The notes beneath the pieces were generated by a model. That model searched no databases. It had not been told where the DNA came from and saw only the letters and a list, made by a program, of their open reading frames with translations. A DNA stretch of 7,436 nucleotides from Caryophanales bacterium UBA782 (GTDB lineage Bacteria > Bacillota_I > Bacilli_A > RFN20 > CAG-826): the NCBI GenBank assembly GCA_002296455.1, contig DBJG01000058.1:1-7436 (forward strand), read 5' to 3'. Both the position numbers and the translations under genes were made by a program. Shown piece by piece: positions 1-6,065 of this stretch (its first letter is position 1; each line of letters opens with the position of its first letter).

Positions 1-239
1 GATAAAGAGAAGCTTTTATTCTTAGATGTGACCGCTCCTATTATTAAAATCTTCTCATTCAGTGAATCCGAAATCACATCAATTTGCTGAGAATTGTCCA
101 CTTTGTAGTTTCGAAATTGATGAAAGACGCTTGGTAAAGATCCTTTGTGATTCCTTCCATCCAAAAAAACATCTTCGAAGCCATGGTGAATGCTATCTTC
201 GATGGAATCTACATTCATTCAATATATTTCCGCGCCTAA
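1..239 (+). pseudogene. possible decayed coding remnant, unidentified
   Basis: Frame 1 is open from the left edge to a TGA at 88-90 and reads DKEKLLFLDVTAPIIKIFSF at its start. Frame 3 then reads a coding-like stretch, stops at a TAA (135-137), and continues with a second coding-like stretch containing IFEAMVNAIFDGIYIHSIYF to a TAA at 237-239. The two frames together would look like one protein broken by a frameshift and a nonsense change. The start resembles the F-x-DKExLL turn that follows the helix-turn-helix of TetR regulators, and the end resembles a hydrophobic C-terminal helix of that family, but this likeness is weak and I do not claim the identity. A GTG-started frame (62-280) and a minus-strand frame (218 down to the left edge) are also open; their composition is cysteine/histidine-rich or otherwise unconvincing. 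The stretch may simply be AT-rich intergenic DNA. Confidence 0.25.
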
Positions 240-297
240 TCCGCGATCGATATCAAATAAATTTGGATATATCGTTTTGAAATATAACCGAATGAAT
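213..297. repeat. composite interrupted inverted repeat (three stems, 22 bp)
   Basis: Three successive perfect arms pair in nested order. ATTCATTC (213-220) pairs with GAATGAAT (290-297), TATATTTC (223-230) with GAAATATA (279-286), and CGATAT (248-253) with ATATCG (269-274). The internal loops are 2x3 and 17x4 nt, and the terminal loop is 15 nt. The folded RNA or cruciform would span 85 nt. No T-run follows, so it is not a typical intrinsic terminator. It lies after the last stop of the broken reading frame and about 70 bases before the next promoter. It could be a terminator-like relic, a small mobile repeat, or chance pairing in AT-rich DNA. Confidence 0.5.
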
Positions 298-369
298 GAG
301 TCAGATGCCTCGTAATAAACGCTTTTCTTGTTTCCATTAAACGTGGTTCACTTTTCAATGGATATGGTT

Positions 370-399
370 TTGAGCATTCTCCCTAAAATGTTTTAAAAT
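370..399 (+). promoter_or_regulatory. predicted sigma-A promoter of the merR-type gene
   Basis: A -35 TTGAGC (370-375) and a -10 TAAAAT (394-399) are separated by 18 bp; a -10 read as TTAAAA (393-398) would give 17 bp. The start of transcription would fall near 406. That leaves a short leader containing the inverted repeat AGTCT-N11-AGACT (407-427) and the Shine-Dalgarno AGAGGTG (431-437), about 6 nt before the ATG at 442. The spacing is ordinary, unlike the 19-bp spacer in front of the next gene. Confidence 0.5.
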
Positions 400-406
400 A
401 GGCTAT

Positions 407-427
407 AGTCTAATGTTAGTTGAGACT
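407..427. promoter_or_regulatory. inverted repeat in the merR leader, possible autoregulatory operator
   Basis: AGTCT (407-411) and AGACT (423-427) form a perfect 5-bp inverted repeat separated by 11 bp, with a nested CTAA-TG-TTAG palindrome (410-419). It lies at the predicted transcription start of the regulator. The right arm begins a 13-mer (423-435, AGACTTTTAGAGG) that recurs with 11 of 13 matches at 1304-1316 in the downstream promoter (AGACTTTAAGATG). Binding of the regulator here is an inference. Confidence 0.3.
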
Positions 428-441
428 TTTAGAGGTGTTTT

Positions 442-1278
442 ATGGAGAAAGAATTCATTTCGATTGGAAAAATGGCAGAGATTAACCGTATCTCTATCGC
501 TACACTTCGGCTTTATGATGAAATGGGCTTATTGAAACCCGCTTATATCGACGCACAAAGCAAATACCGCTATTACACCATTGAGCAAAACGCGCGATTG
601 GACTTAATCGCTTACATGAAAGACCTCGGGATAAGTCTCAAAGAAATCCAGAACGTTTTGCAAAAAGAAAACATTGATGAAATTGAAGATATCCTCTCAC
701 AGAAAAAGGAACAGATTTATCAAGAATTGCGGGTTTTGAAAAATCGGTTGCATCTTGTCGATGATTCTATTTCAAAAATCGAGCGGTATCGGAATTCCCC
801 CAAAACAGGTATTTGTTCTTTGGAATATATTTCCAGGCGATATATCTACGGAATTCCTTGTAAAAGTGACTTCTATAAAGATGGTATCTCCGAATACGAG
901 AAGGACCTTTTAGCCCTCCGAAACCATTTAATCGAGCAAGGAATCGAACAGATTTATTCTTATAACGTCGGAACGTCCATCTCCCAAAAAGATTTTGAAT
1001 CCGGAAAGCTTTTTGCCAAAGACATCTTCATCTTCTCCGACTACAAAATCGATCGCGTCCCCGAAAAAACCATCAACGCATCGATGTTCGCGACCGTTTA
1101 TGTCCCTTCCTTTGAAGAAGAAAGCAAAGAGGCGGAAAAGCTCATTCGATATTGCAAAGACAACCGCTATCAAATCGCGGGAGATTACCTTTGCGAAGTA
1201 CTGACGGAATTCACTATTTTCGACCGGAGCAAGAGAAATATGTTCCTCCGTCTTCAAATACCAGTAAAATTTAATTGA
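442..1278 (+). CDS. MerR-family transcriptional activator with effector-binding domain (BmrR type)
   Basis: This is a cytoplasmic DNA-binding regulator of 278 aa, about the length of BmrR-type proteins. Residues 6-75 are the MerR winged helix-turn-helix: IGKMAEINRISIATLRLYDE (8-27) with the family's R-x-Y-D-E-x-GLL-x-P signature and the wing YRYY (42-45). A long helix at about 80-118 would form the dimerising coiled coil. Residues about 124-278 form a GyrI-like/BmrR-type effector-binding domain, with GDYLCEVLTEF (247-257) carrying the acidic position that lines the drug pocket in BmrR. No MerR-type paired metal-binding cysteines are evident, so an organic or cationic ligand is more likely than a metal. 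The start is supported by AGAGGTG 6 nt upstream. The gene ends 64 bp before the dehydrogenase, whose promoter has the spacing MerR proteins act on, so that gene is the likely target. The ligand is unknown. Confidence 0.9.
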   Translation: MEKEFISIGKMAEINRISIATLRLYDEMGLLKPAYIDAQSKYRYYTIEQNARLDLIAYMKDLGISLKEIQNVLQKENIDEIEDILSQKKEQIYQELRVLKNRLHLVDDSISKIERYRNSPKTGICSLEYISRRYIYGIPCKSDFYKDGISEYEKDLLALRNHLIEQGIEQIYSYNVGTSISQKDFESGKLFAKDIFIFSDYKIDRVPEKTINASMFATVYVPSFEEESKEAEKLIRYCKDNRYQIAGDYLCEVLTEFTIFDRSKRNMFLRLQIPVKFN

Positions 1279-1284
1279 TATTTG

Positions 1285-1315
1285 TTGACTCTCTTCTTGC
1301 AATAGACTTTAAGAT
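1285..1315 (+). promoter_or_regulatory. MerR-type promoter with 19-bp spacer
   Basis: A near-consensus -35 TTGACT (1285-1290) and a -10 TAAGAT (1310-1315) are 19 bp apart. The spacing is too long for efficient unaided sigma-A recognition, and it is the arrangement that MerR-family activators (MerR, BmrR, SoxR, CueR) correct by twisting the DNA. The spacer contains the palindrome TTGCAA (1297-1302), centred within half a base of the spacer midpoint. Imperfect outer symmetry (G-x-CT-x-T against A-x-AG-x-C) runs from 1287 to 1307. The site lies directly after the MerR gene and before the dehydrogenase, whose Shine-Dalgarno is AAAGGAA (1329-1335). Confidence 0.75.
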
Positions 1316-1342
1316 GGTTTCATTCACGAAAGGAACAACAAA

Positions 1343-2371
1343 ATGAGAAAAATCAGAATCGTCCAATACGGCTGCGGAAAGATGGCAAAATACACCATCC
1401 GTTATGCTTATGAACACGGTGCGGAGATTGTCGGCGCAATCGACGTCAACCCAAAAGTTGTCGGTATGGACATCGGGGACTTTGCCGAATTAGGCGTCAA
1501 GACGGGAATTAAAATTAGTTCTAACGCCGACGAAGTTCTTGATAACTGTGACGCGGATGTCGCCATTGTCACCCTCTTCTCTTTCATTAAGGACATTTAT
1601 CCGATGGTTGAGAAATGCGTTACAAGGGGGATCAACGTCATCACCACATGCGAAGAAGCCATTTATCCGTTTACCACTGCCGCTGCAGAAACCTATAAAC
1701 TAGACAAGCTTGCAAAGGAAAACGGATGCACCATTACAGGCGCTGGAATGCAAGATATCTTCTGGATTAACATGGTTGCCTTAGCAATCGCTGGCGCAAA
1801 CAAAGTGACCAAAATCAAAGGCGCTTATTCCTATAACGTCGATGAATATGGCATGGCTCTAGCGAAAGCCCATGGCGTTGACTTGACCAAAGAAGAATTT
1901 GAGAAGCAAATCGCCCATCCCTCCGTATTCGAGGCAAGCTATGCCTATAACTCCGTTGAGGCATTGGCCCATAAGCTTCACCTCACCATCACCAAGATCA
2001 CGCAAAAACACGTCCCATGTGTCTTAAGCCACGACTTATATTCCTCAACGATGGGAAAGACCATCGAAGCGGGGAAAGTCGTCGGAATGTCGGCGGTCGT
2101 CACTGCAGAAACTCTCCAAGGCATTACCATCGAAGAAGAAACCATTGGCAAAGTCTATGCGGAAGGCGATGGTGATATGTGCGATTGGGAAATCAAAGGC
2201 GAGCCAAATATCGAGTATCACGTCGTGAAACCAAATACAGTCGCTCATACCTGCGCCACGATCGTGAACCGTATCCCAACGCTCATCAATGCCCGTCCAG
2301 GCTATGTGAGCTGCGATGAGCTTGATACCATCAGCTATCTCCCATACCCAATGGAATTCTATATCGAATAG
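1343..2371 (+). CDS. NAD(P)-dependent dehydrogenase, 2,4-diaminopentanoate dehydrogenase / dihydrodipicolinate reductase-like
   Basis: This is a soluble 342-aa oxidoreductase with an N-terminal Rossmann fold. It opens with the dinucleotide-binding turn in [13 protein letters not shown] (5-17, GxGxM), and an acidic residue ends the second strand (GAIDVNP, 32-38). Further features are TTCEEAIYP (106-114), GAGMQDIFW (133-141), and a C-terminal ATIVNRIP-x4-NARPG segment. These resemble the family that includes 2,4-diaminopentanoate dehydrogenase (Ord) of clostridial ornithine fermentation, and the length of about 340 aa fits. None of the other ornithine-pathway genes (aminomutase, thiolase pair) is adjacent, so the true substrate may be another amino or imino compound. 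It is preceded by AAAGGAA 9 nt before the ATG and followed by a strong terminator, so it is probably a one-gene transcript. Its likely control is by the upstream MerR-type activator. The family call is good; the substrate is not established. Confidence 0.82.
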   Translation: MRKIRIVQYGCGKMAKYTIRYAYEHGAEIVGAIDVNPKVVGMDIGDFAELGVKTGIKISSNADEVLDNCDADVAIVTLFSFIKDIYPMVEKCVTRGINVITTCEEAIYPFTTAAAETYKLDKLAKENGCTITGAGMQDIFWINMVALAIAGANKVTKIKGAYSYNVDEYGMALAKAHGVDLTKEEFEKQIAHPSVFEASYAYNSVEALAHKLHLTITKITQKHVPCVLSHDLYSSTMGKTIEAGKVVGMSAVVTAETLQGITIEEETIGKVYAEGDGDMCDWEIKGEPNIEYHVVKPNTVAHTCATIVNRIPTLINARPGYVSCDELDTISYLPYPMEFYIE

Positions 2372-2387
2372 CGAGTCGCAATCTTAG

Positions 2388-2418
2388 GCCATGAAGCCAT
2401 TTGACTTCGTGGCTTTTT
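2388..2418 (+). terminator. rho-independent terminator of the dehydrogenase gene
   Basis: GCCATGAAG (2388-2396) pairs with CTTCGTGGC (2405-2413), a 9-bp stem with one G-U pair, over an 8-nt loop, followed at once by TTTTT (2414-2418). It begins 16 nt after the TAG stop codon of the dehydrogenase. Confidence 0.88.
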
Positions 2419-2426
2419 CTATGTCC

Positions 2427-2540
2427 GAATTTCGAACAAGACGCTTCATTGTGGTGAAAAAAGCTCCTGTGTAGCCATTAACAAAACTCAAAAAAGTGTT
2501 CAGCATTTTGAGGCATTGTGCTTCTTGAAGCGCGAAATTC
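2427..2540. repeat. interrupted inverted-repeat element with nested hairpin
   Basis: GAATTTCG (2427-2434) plus CGCTTCA (2442-2448), separated by AACAAGA, are matched by the contiguous TGAAGCGCGAAATTC (2526-2540). This gives 15 bp of perfect pairing with a one-sided 7-nt bulge. Inside, CTCAAAA (2487-2493) pairs with TTTTGAG (2506-2512) over a 12-nt loop. The element occupies the gap between two convergent genes. No target-site duplication is seen at its ends. It could be a small non-autonomous repeat of the MITE/REP kind, or an extra bidirectional transcription barrier. Confidence 0.45.
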
Positions 2541-2659
2541 AAAATGAAGAATGTCAATTTTGCTTTTCTTCGCCCCATTTTATTGCGCTCTTATAAGCCG
2601 CCAAGCGATTCACACTCAGCGAACAAGTACTTCTTGACGAGCCAAAGGACATATCACTC

Positions 2660-2694
2660 AAAAATGCGATAAGTTTTATCGAAGATTTTCTTCG
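2660..2694 (-). terminator. candidate weak terminator of the minus-strand rhamnoside operon
   Basis: Read on the minus strand after the rhamnosidase stop, CGAAGA-AAA-TCTTCG (2694-2680) is followed by CGATAA-AAC-TTATCG (2681-2667), then CA and a run of five T (2664-2660). Each stem is 6 bp with a 3-nt loop, and the two share two bases (2680-2681). The second stem plus its T-run has the layout of an intrinsic terminator, but the stem is AT-rich and short, so it may be leaky. Confidence 0.4.
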
Positions 2695-2702
2695 TAGCCA
2701 TA

Positions 2703-5261
2703 TCACGCTTCGGTAAATTCGTATTCGCCAGCGCCTAACGTTTTCTCGCCACTAGGCAAAATCACCTTCGCGCTTGTGTTCGCCGGAATTGAGATTTTGT
2801 AGGTAGTTTTCCCTTTTTCTTTTTTCCAACCGCAGGATACCTTGCCATAAGCACTTCGGTATTCGCATTTGGCAAAAGTGAATTTTCCACCAGGTTTCGG
2901 CGCAATGACAAATTGGTTTTCCTTTGAGACTTTCACGCCACACATTTCTGAAAACACCCATTCCAGGACCGCCCCCTTCGAATAATGGTCAAGCGAAGCA
3001 ATACCCCCTTGCGCTTCTGTCCCTTCCCAGCTTTCCCAAATCGTATTGGCATGCATTTTCGTCATAAATAGCCATCCTGGCATCCGCTCGTTTTCAAGAA
3101 GCTTGTAGGCGTATTCCACATCGATATCCTCAAGAACGTATAGAATAAACGGCGTGGATAAAAAACCTGTGCCAAGCCGCCAACCGTAGTTATCAATAGC
3201 GGCAATCAACCGCTTCTTGGCAAACTCTTTTTGCTTATTTTCCAATAATCCCATATAGAGGGGGCGCACGAGCTTGGCTTGCCTATCTGTATCAAGTGAG
3301 AACTTAGGGCATTCGATTAGTTTTTCATACCCCGTCTTCGCTTTTTTGGCATATTCGGAAAAACGTCTCTCATCATCGGGCTTATCTAGTATTCCGGCGA
3401 TTTTTGCCATTATTTCCAGTACATAAACGATATACGCCGTCGTTTCTTCGGGGTGTGGGCACGCAAAATCCTTAAAACCAGTGATATGAACTTCAGTAGG
3501 CTCCGCCCATTCACCGTAAGACTGGCCATAATTCGAAATGCATCTCTTATATCTATGCTTGATTCCTGTTCGAATGGCGGTCGGATACCATTTACCGAGC
3601 GTTTTTATCTTGAAATTGGCATACTTTTTCATCGACTCGTAACTGCTTTCCAGTATTCGTTTATCGCCATAGCGTCGATAAATGCGGTATGGGATGAGGA
3701 TGCCAGCATCCGACCACCCCGCAGATCCATCCATGAAATTCATATAAAAGTCGATGCCGCCTTTAGGGTTAATCTGACGGAATTTCCCGTTTTTCCGCTG
3801 GCCATCTATCATGTCGAACGTGTATTTTCTCGCTAAAGGCGCGTAATTGAATAGATACGACGCGGTATCGCAGAAAATCTGTGCGTCGCCCGTCCAGCCA
3901 TGACGCTCCCTAGTGGGGCAATCGGTGGGCACGTCTAAGTGGTTGTTTTTGCACGACCAGCGCGTCGCTTCCACGAATTCGTTCAATAGTTCATTGCTAC
4001 TAAGGAAAGAAAGCGTTTCTTCCATGTCGGAATACACCGCGATTGCCGTGAAATCTTCTTTTTTCCATTGAACGTCAGATTCGATGAGAACGTACTGAAA
4101 TCCGAAAACTGCGAATTTGGTCTTGTATTCGTTCACGCCATCTAAGCAAAAATACTCAATCTGTTGCAATGGTGTGATTTTGGTGCGCTTTTTATTGGCG
4201 CACTGAATATTTTTCTGAGTAAATTCCCCGTTTTCGTCAAACATCTCGCCGAAACGAAGTATCATTTTCTGGCCATTTTTCGCCAACACGCTGAAAGAAA
4301 TATATCCGGCGATATTCTGCCCAAAATCAAGGACTTTCGCCCCACTCGGTGTCGTGATAACGCGTTTAACGGCAAGCTTTTCGTGCTCGGTGACGGGAAC
4401 GTTATTCGAAGCGACGGGCAAAACGGAGCATTTCGTTTCTTTTGCGGATTGGCTATAAGAGGGCTTCCGCCACGCCTCGATTACTTCGCCATCCTTATTG
4501 TCAGCAAAACGTATTGTGCCGTCATTCGACCACATCCACGATTTGTCTGTGCCGATTGTTGAACGATTGCCTGCTTTATCGGTTATTTCAAGCTGTGCAT
4601 ATACCTTTGTCTGTTTTCCGTATTGGTTCCTTCTCCCCCATGCGCCACAACTTCCGCGATACCATCCATCGGCAAGTTCAACGCTTAGGATGTTGCTGCC
4701 GATATTAAGCAAGTCAGTCACATCATAAATTTGCAATTGAATGCGTTTTGTATAATCCGTATGCCCTGGGGCAAGAACGAAATCGCCGACCCGTTTGCCG
4801 TTAATTGATGCCTCATATAACCCGCAGGCTGTGATGTATAGCCTTGCTTTCTTAACACTTTTCAGGAAGAACTGCTTTTGAAAGCAATCAACGGGGTAAC
4901 GTTTGTTTTTGTTTACGTGATAATTGCCGCTGATCCACTTTGCGGAAAAATCTTCAGGCGATAACAGACCTGTCTCAAAATATGCTTTTTCGGAAGTCCC
5001 CCCCATAGAGCCGTTTTCGTCCCAGAGAACAACATTCCATTCAACGCGTTGGCGTGAAGAAAGAGGGAACGGGGATTCCGCGCACATGGATGAAGAAGAT
5101 ACTTTTCCGCTATCCCAAACGATTTTCTCATCCGTCTTGGCAACGATTTGATAGGCAGTCTGCCTAACCCCTCCATCGCAATTCCACATTAAACGCGGGC
5201 GCTTTATATCAATCCCGATAGGATTAATAAGGTATTCGGTTCTCAAATTAATCGCTTTCAT
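2703..5261 (-). CDS. alpha-L-rhamnosidase, GH78 family, intracellular
   Basis: This enzyme hydrolyses terminal alpha-L-rhamnosyl residues with inversion. It is about 852 aa, usual for GH78, and has no signal peptide or membrane segment, so it acts in the cytoplasm on imported substrate. Order, counted from the chosen ATG: an Ig-like domain (about 1-105), a rhamnosidase N-terminal beta domain (about 135-300, with ACGLYEASINGKRVGD and ELADGWYRG), a second beta domain (about 305-405), an (alpha/alpha)6 catalytic barrel (about 412-772) and a C-terminal beta domain (about 775-850). Catalytic landmarks are D447, E452 and D459 in TDCPTRERHGWTGDA, the same 0/+5/+12 spacing as D567/E572/D579 of the Bacillus enzyme RhaB, where the glutamate is the general acid. 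E743 in TIWESW fits the general base, with SLDHY following. I chose the ATG at 5261 because AGGTG sits 6 nt upstream; a GTG three codons earlier (5270) overlaps the SGNH stop as GTGA but lacks a site at that spacing. Last gene of the operon. Confidence 0.93.
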   Translation of the reverse strand: MKAINLRTEYLINPIGIDIKRPRLMWNCDGGVRQTAYQIVAKTDEKIVWDSGKVSSSSMCAESPFPLSSRQRVEWNVVLWDENGSMGGTSEKAYFETGLLSPEDFSAKWISGNYHVNKNKRYPVDCFQKQFFLKSVKKARLYITACGLYEASINGKRVGDFVLAPGHTDYTKRIQLQIYDVTDLLNIGSNILSVELADGWYRGSCGAWGRRNQYGKQTKVYAQLEITDKAGNRSTIGTDKSWMWSNDGTIRFADNKDGEVIEAWRKPSYSQSAKETKCSVLPVASNNVPVTEHEKLAVKRVITTPSGAKVLDFGQNIAGYISFSVLAKNGQKMILRFGEMFDENGEFTQKNIQCANKKRTKITPLQQIEYFCLDGVNEYKTKFAVFGFQYVLIESDVQWKKEDFTAIAVYSDMEETLSFLSSNELLNEFVEATRWSCKNNHLDVPTDCPTRERHGWTGDAQIFCDTASYLFNYAPLARKYTFDMIDGQRKNGKFRQINPKGGIDFYMNFMDGSAGWSDAGILIPYRIYRRYGDKRILESSYESMKKYANFKIKTLGKWYPTAIRTGIKHRYKRCISNYGQSYGEWAEPTEVHITGFKDFACPHPEETTAYIVYVLEIMAKIAGILDKPDDERRFSEYAKKAKTGYEKLIECPKFSLDTDRQAKLVRPLYMGLLENKQKEFAKKRLIAAIDNYGWRLGTGFLSTPFILYVLEDIDVEYAYKLLENERMPGWLFMTKMHANTIWESWEGTEAQGGIASLDHYSKGAVLEWVFSEMCGVKVSKENQFVIAPKPGGKFTFAKCEYRSAYGKVSCGWKKEKGKTTYKISIPANTSAKVILPSGEKTLGAGEYEFTEA

Positions 5262-5266
5262 ATCAT

Positions 5267-6055
5267 TCACCTAAATATTGAGTATAGATATTCTTCCATT
5301 TTCGGCGTCCACCACCGAAGATACCCCGCTTTTGTCGGATGAATCGAATCCTCCATATAGAGTTTCCTTTGCTCGTCGGTGATATCGTTAAACGCAGCAT
5401 CGTTATATAAATCGATTTCTCCGATATTCTTTTTTTCCGCTATTTTTTGCAAAGACGCAGTCATAGCCTTGTATTGGTCGCTTTGGTAATAGGCATTCGT
5501 ATAAAAAACAATCGGGCAATTCCAGGCCTGTTCAACATAGCGGATTACATAATTGATTGCGCCGCAAACAGTATCGAGGTTATCGCTATCTATGTTTCCA
5601 ATCTGCCTGTTTTTAGAAGCATCATTTGTGGAAAGCTGACACACGAAAAGATCAAATCGCTGAGAACGATCGATTTTTTGCAGTCTTTCGACATAAGAAC
5701 CATCCCCCTGCGTAAGGGTAGTCCCACTTACCGCTTCTTTGACGAACGTCGTATTGTTGCGTTTTGCGATATATTCCACAAAGGATGTCTGTAAGGATGA
5801 GGCTCCATATGTGACGGAGGAGCCAAGATAACAGATATTCATTCCTTCAAGGGGGCTACTACTGAAAGGCACTACGTTTTCAATAGCGTACTCTTCGCTA
5901 TTTCCTTCGAGTTTTTTCAATCGTTCGTCTCGCAAGAACCCAAACGGGGGGATGCCCCACTTACTGCCGCACAATAATAAGGAGACGACGACCGCGACAA
6001 GCAAAGCCGTCGTTCCGCTTAAAAGGCATATTTTTGCTTTCTTACTTTTCAACAT
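5267..6055 (-). CDS. membrane-anchored SGNH/GDSL-family hydrolase (probable glycan esterase)
   Basis: This is a 262-aa serine esterase of the SGNH superfamily. A lysine-rich N-terminus (MLKSKKAK) precedes one hydrophobic segment (about 9-29), giving an N-in anchor or uncleaved signal that places the enzyme outside the membrane. The LLLC at the end of that segment is not a good lipobox because leucine occupies the -1 position. All blocks are present: CYLGSSVTYG with nucleophile S80, AVSGTTL with oxyanion G111, QLSTND with N144, and DSIHP with D236 and H239. Members act on acetylated sugars or other esters, and the operon context suggests a rhamnose-containing substrate. The frame is open up to an ATG at 6127, but those extra 24 codons overlap the transporter's 3' end. 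The ATG at 6055, 10 nt after the transporter stop, gives a normal anchor. It lacks a clear Shine-Dalgarno, so translation probably depends on coupling. The stop overlaps the rhamnosidase's ribosome binding site. Confidence 0.83.
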   Translation of the reverse strand: MLKSKKAKICLLSGTTALLVAVVVSLLLCGSKWGIPPFGFLRDERLKKLEGNSEEYAIENVVPFSSSPLEGMNICYLGSSVTYGASSLQTSFVEYIAKRNNTTFVKEAVSGTTLTQGDGSYVERLQKIDRSQRFDLFVCQLSTNDASKNRQIGNIDSDNLDTVCGAINYVIRYVEQAWNCPIVFYTNAYYQSDQYKAMTASLQKIAEKKNIGEIDLYNDAAFNDITDEQRKLYMEDSIHPTKAGYLRWWTPKMEEYLYSIFR

Positions 6056-6065
6056 AAAGATGTTT

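Larger units (their letters stand above)
2419..2702. other. convergent intergenic region, no supported gene
   Basis: This 284-bp stretch separates the ends of two converging transcription units. A minus-strand frame of 64 codons (2384-2578) runs into the terminator stem and has no recognisable motif. A frame just past the rhamnosidase stop (2701 down to 2591) reads MATKKIFDKTYRIFE, meets a TGA (2654-2656), and continues in frame to a TAA. A 32-codon frame starting at 2652 is also open. None has a convincing ribosome binding site or family match. The structured elements here are the inverted repeat at 2427-2540 and the hairpins at 2667-2694. Confidence 0.6.

Noticed and set aside
3..218. 72-codon minus-strand frame running off the left edge (starting MNVDSIEDSIHHGFEDVF)
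   Set aside because: No clear Shine-Dalgarno or promoter and no family likeness. It starts inside the 213-297 inverted repeat. It could be real only if it continues to the left, which cannot be seen.
62..280. 72-codon plus-strand frame with GTG start and CPLCSFE-like cysteine pair
   Set aside because: No ribosome binding site before the GTG, composition rich in Cys/His/Arg without a recognisable fold, and it overlaps other equally plausible broken frames. A CxxC pair alone is not enough to call a zinc protein.
928..1302. 124-codon minus-strand frame antisense to the MerR gene
   Set aside because: It is a shadow of the regulator's coding sequence. The plus-strand product has clear MerR motifs, while this frame has none.
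2384..2578. 64-codon minus-strand frame between the convergent genes
   Set aside because: Its 3' end runs through the dehydrogenase terminator stem, and its body is made of the inverted-repeat element. No recognisable protein.
2591..2701. Minus-strand frame after the rhamnosidase stop with one in-frame TGA (MATKKIFDKTYRIFE, then 20 more codons)
   Set aside because: Too short, no family match, and the bases are better explained as hairpins. Stop-codon recoding was considered, but nothing around the TGA supports it.
3453..4728. Several plus-strand frames of 76-132 codons inside the rhamnosidase gene
   Set aside because: They are antisense to conserved GH78 catalytic and beta domains and have no motifs or upstream signals of their own.
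5967..5975. Possible lipoprotein signal in the esterase (LLLCGS after the hydrophobic segment)
   Set aside because: The residue before the cysteine is leucine, not the Gly/Ala/Ser required by the usual lipobox, so a plain membrane anchor is more likely.
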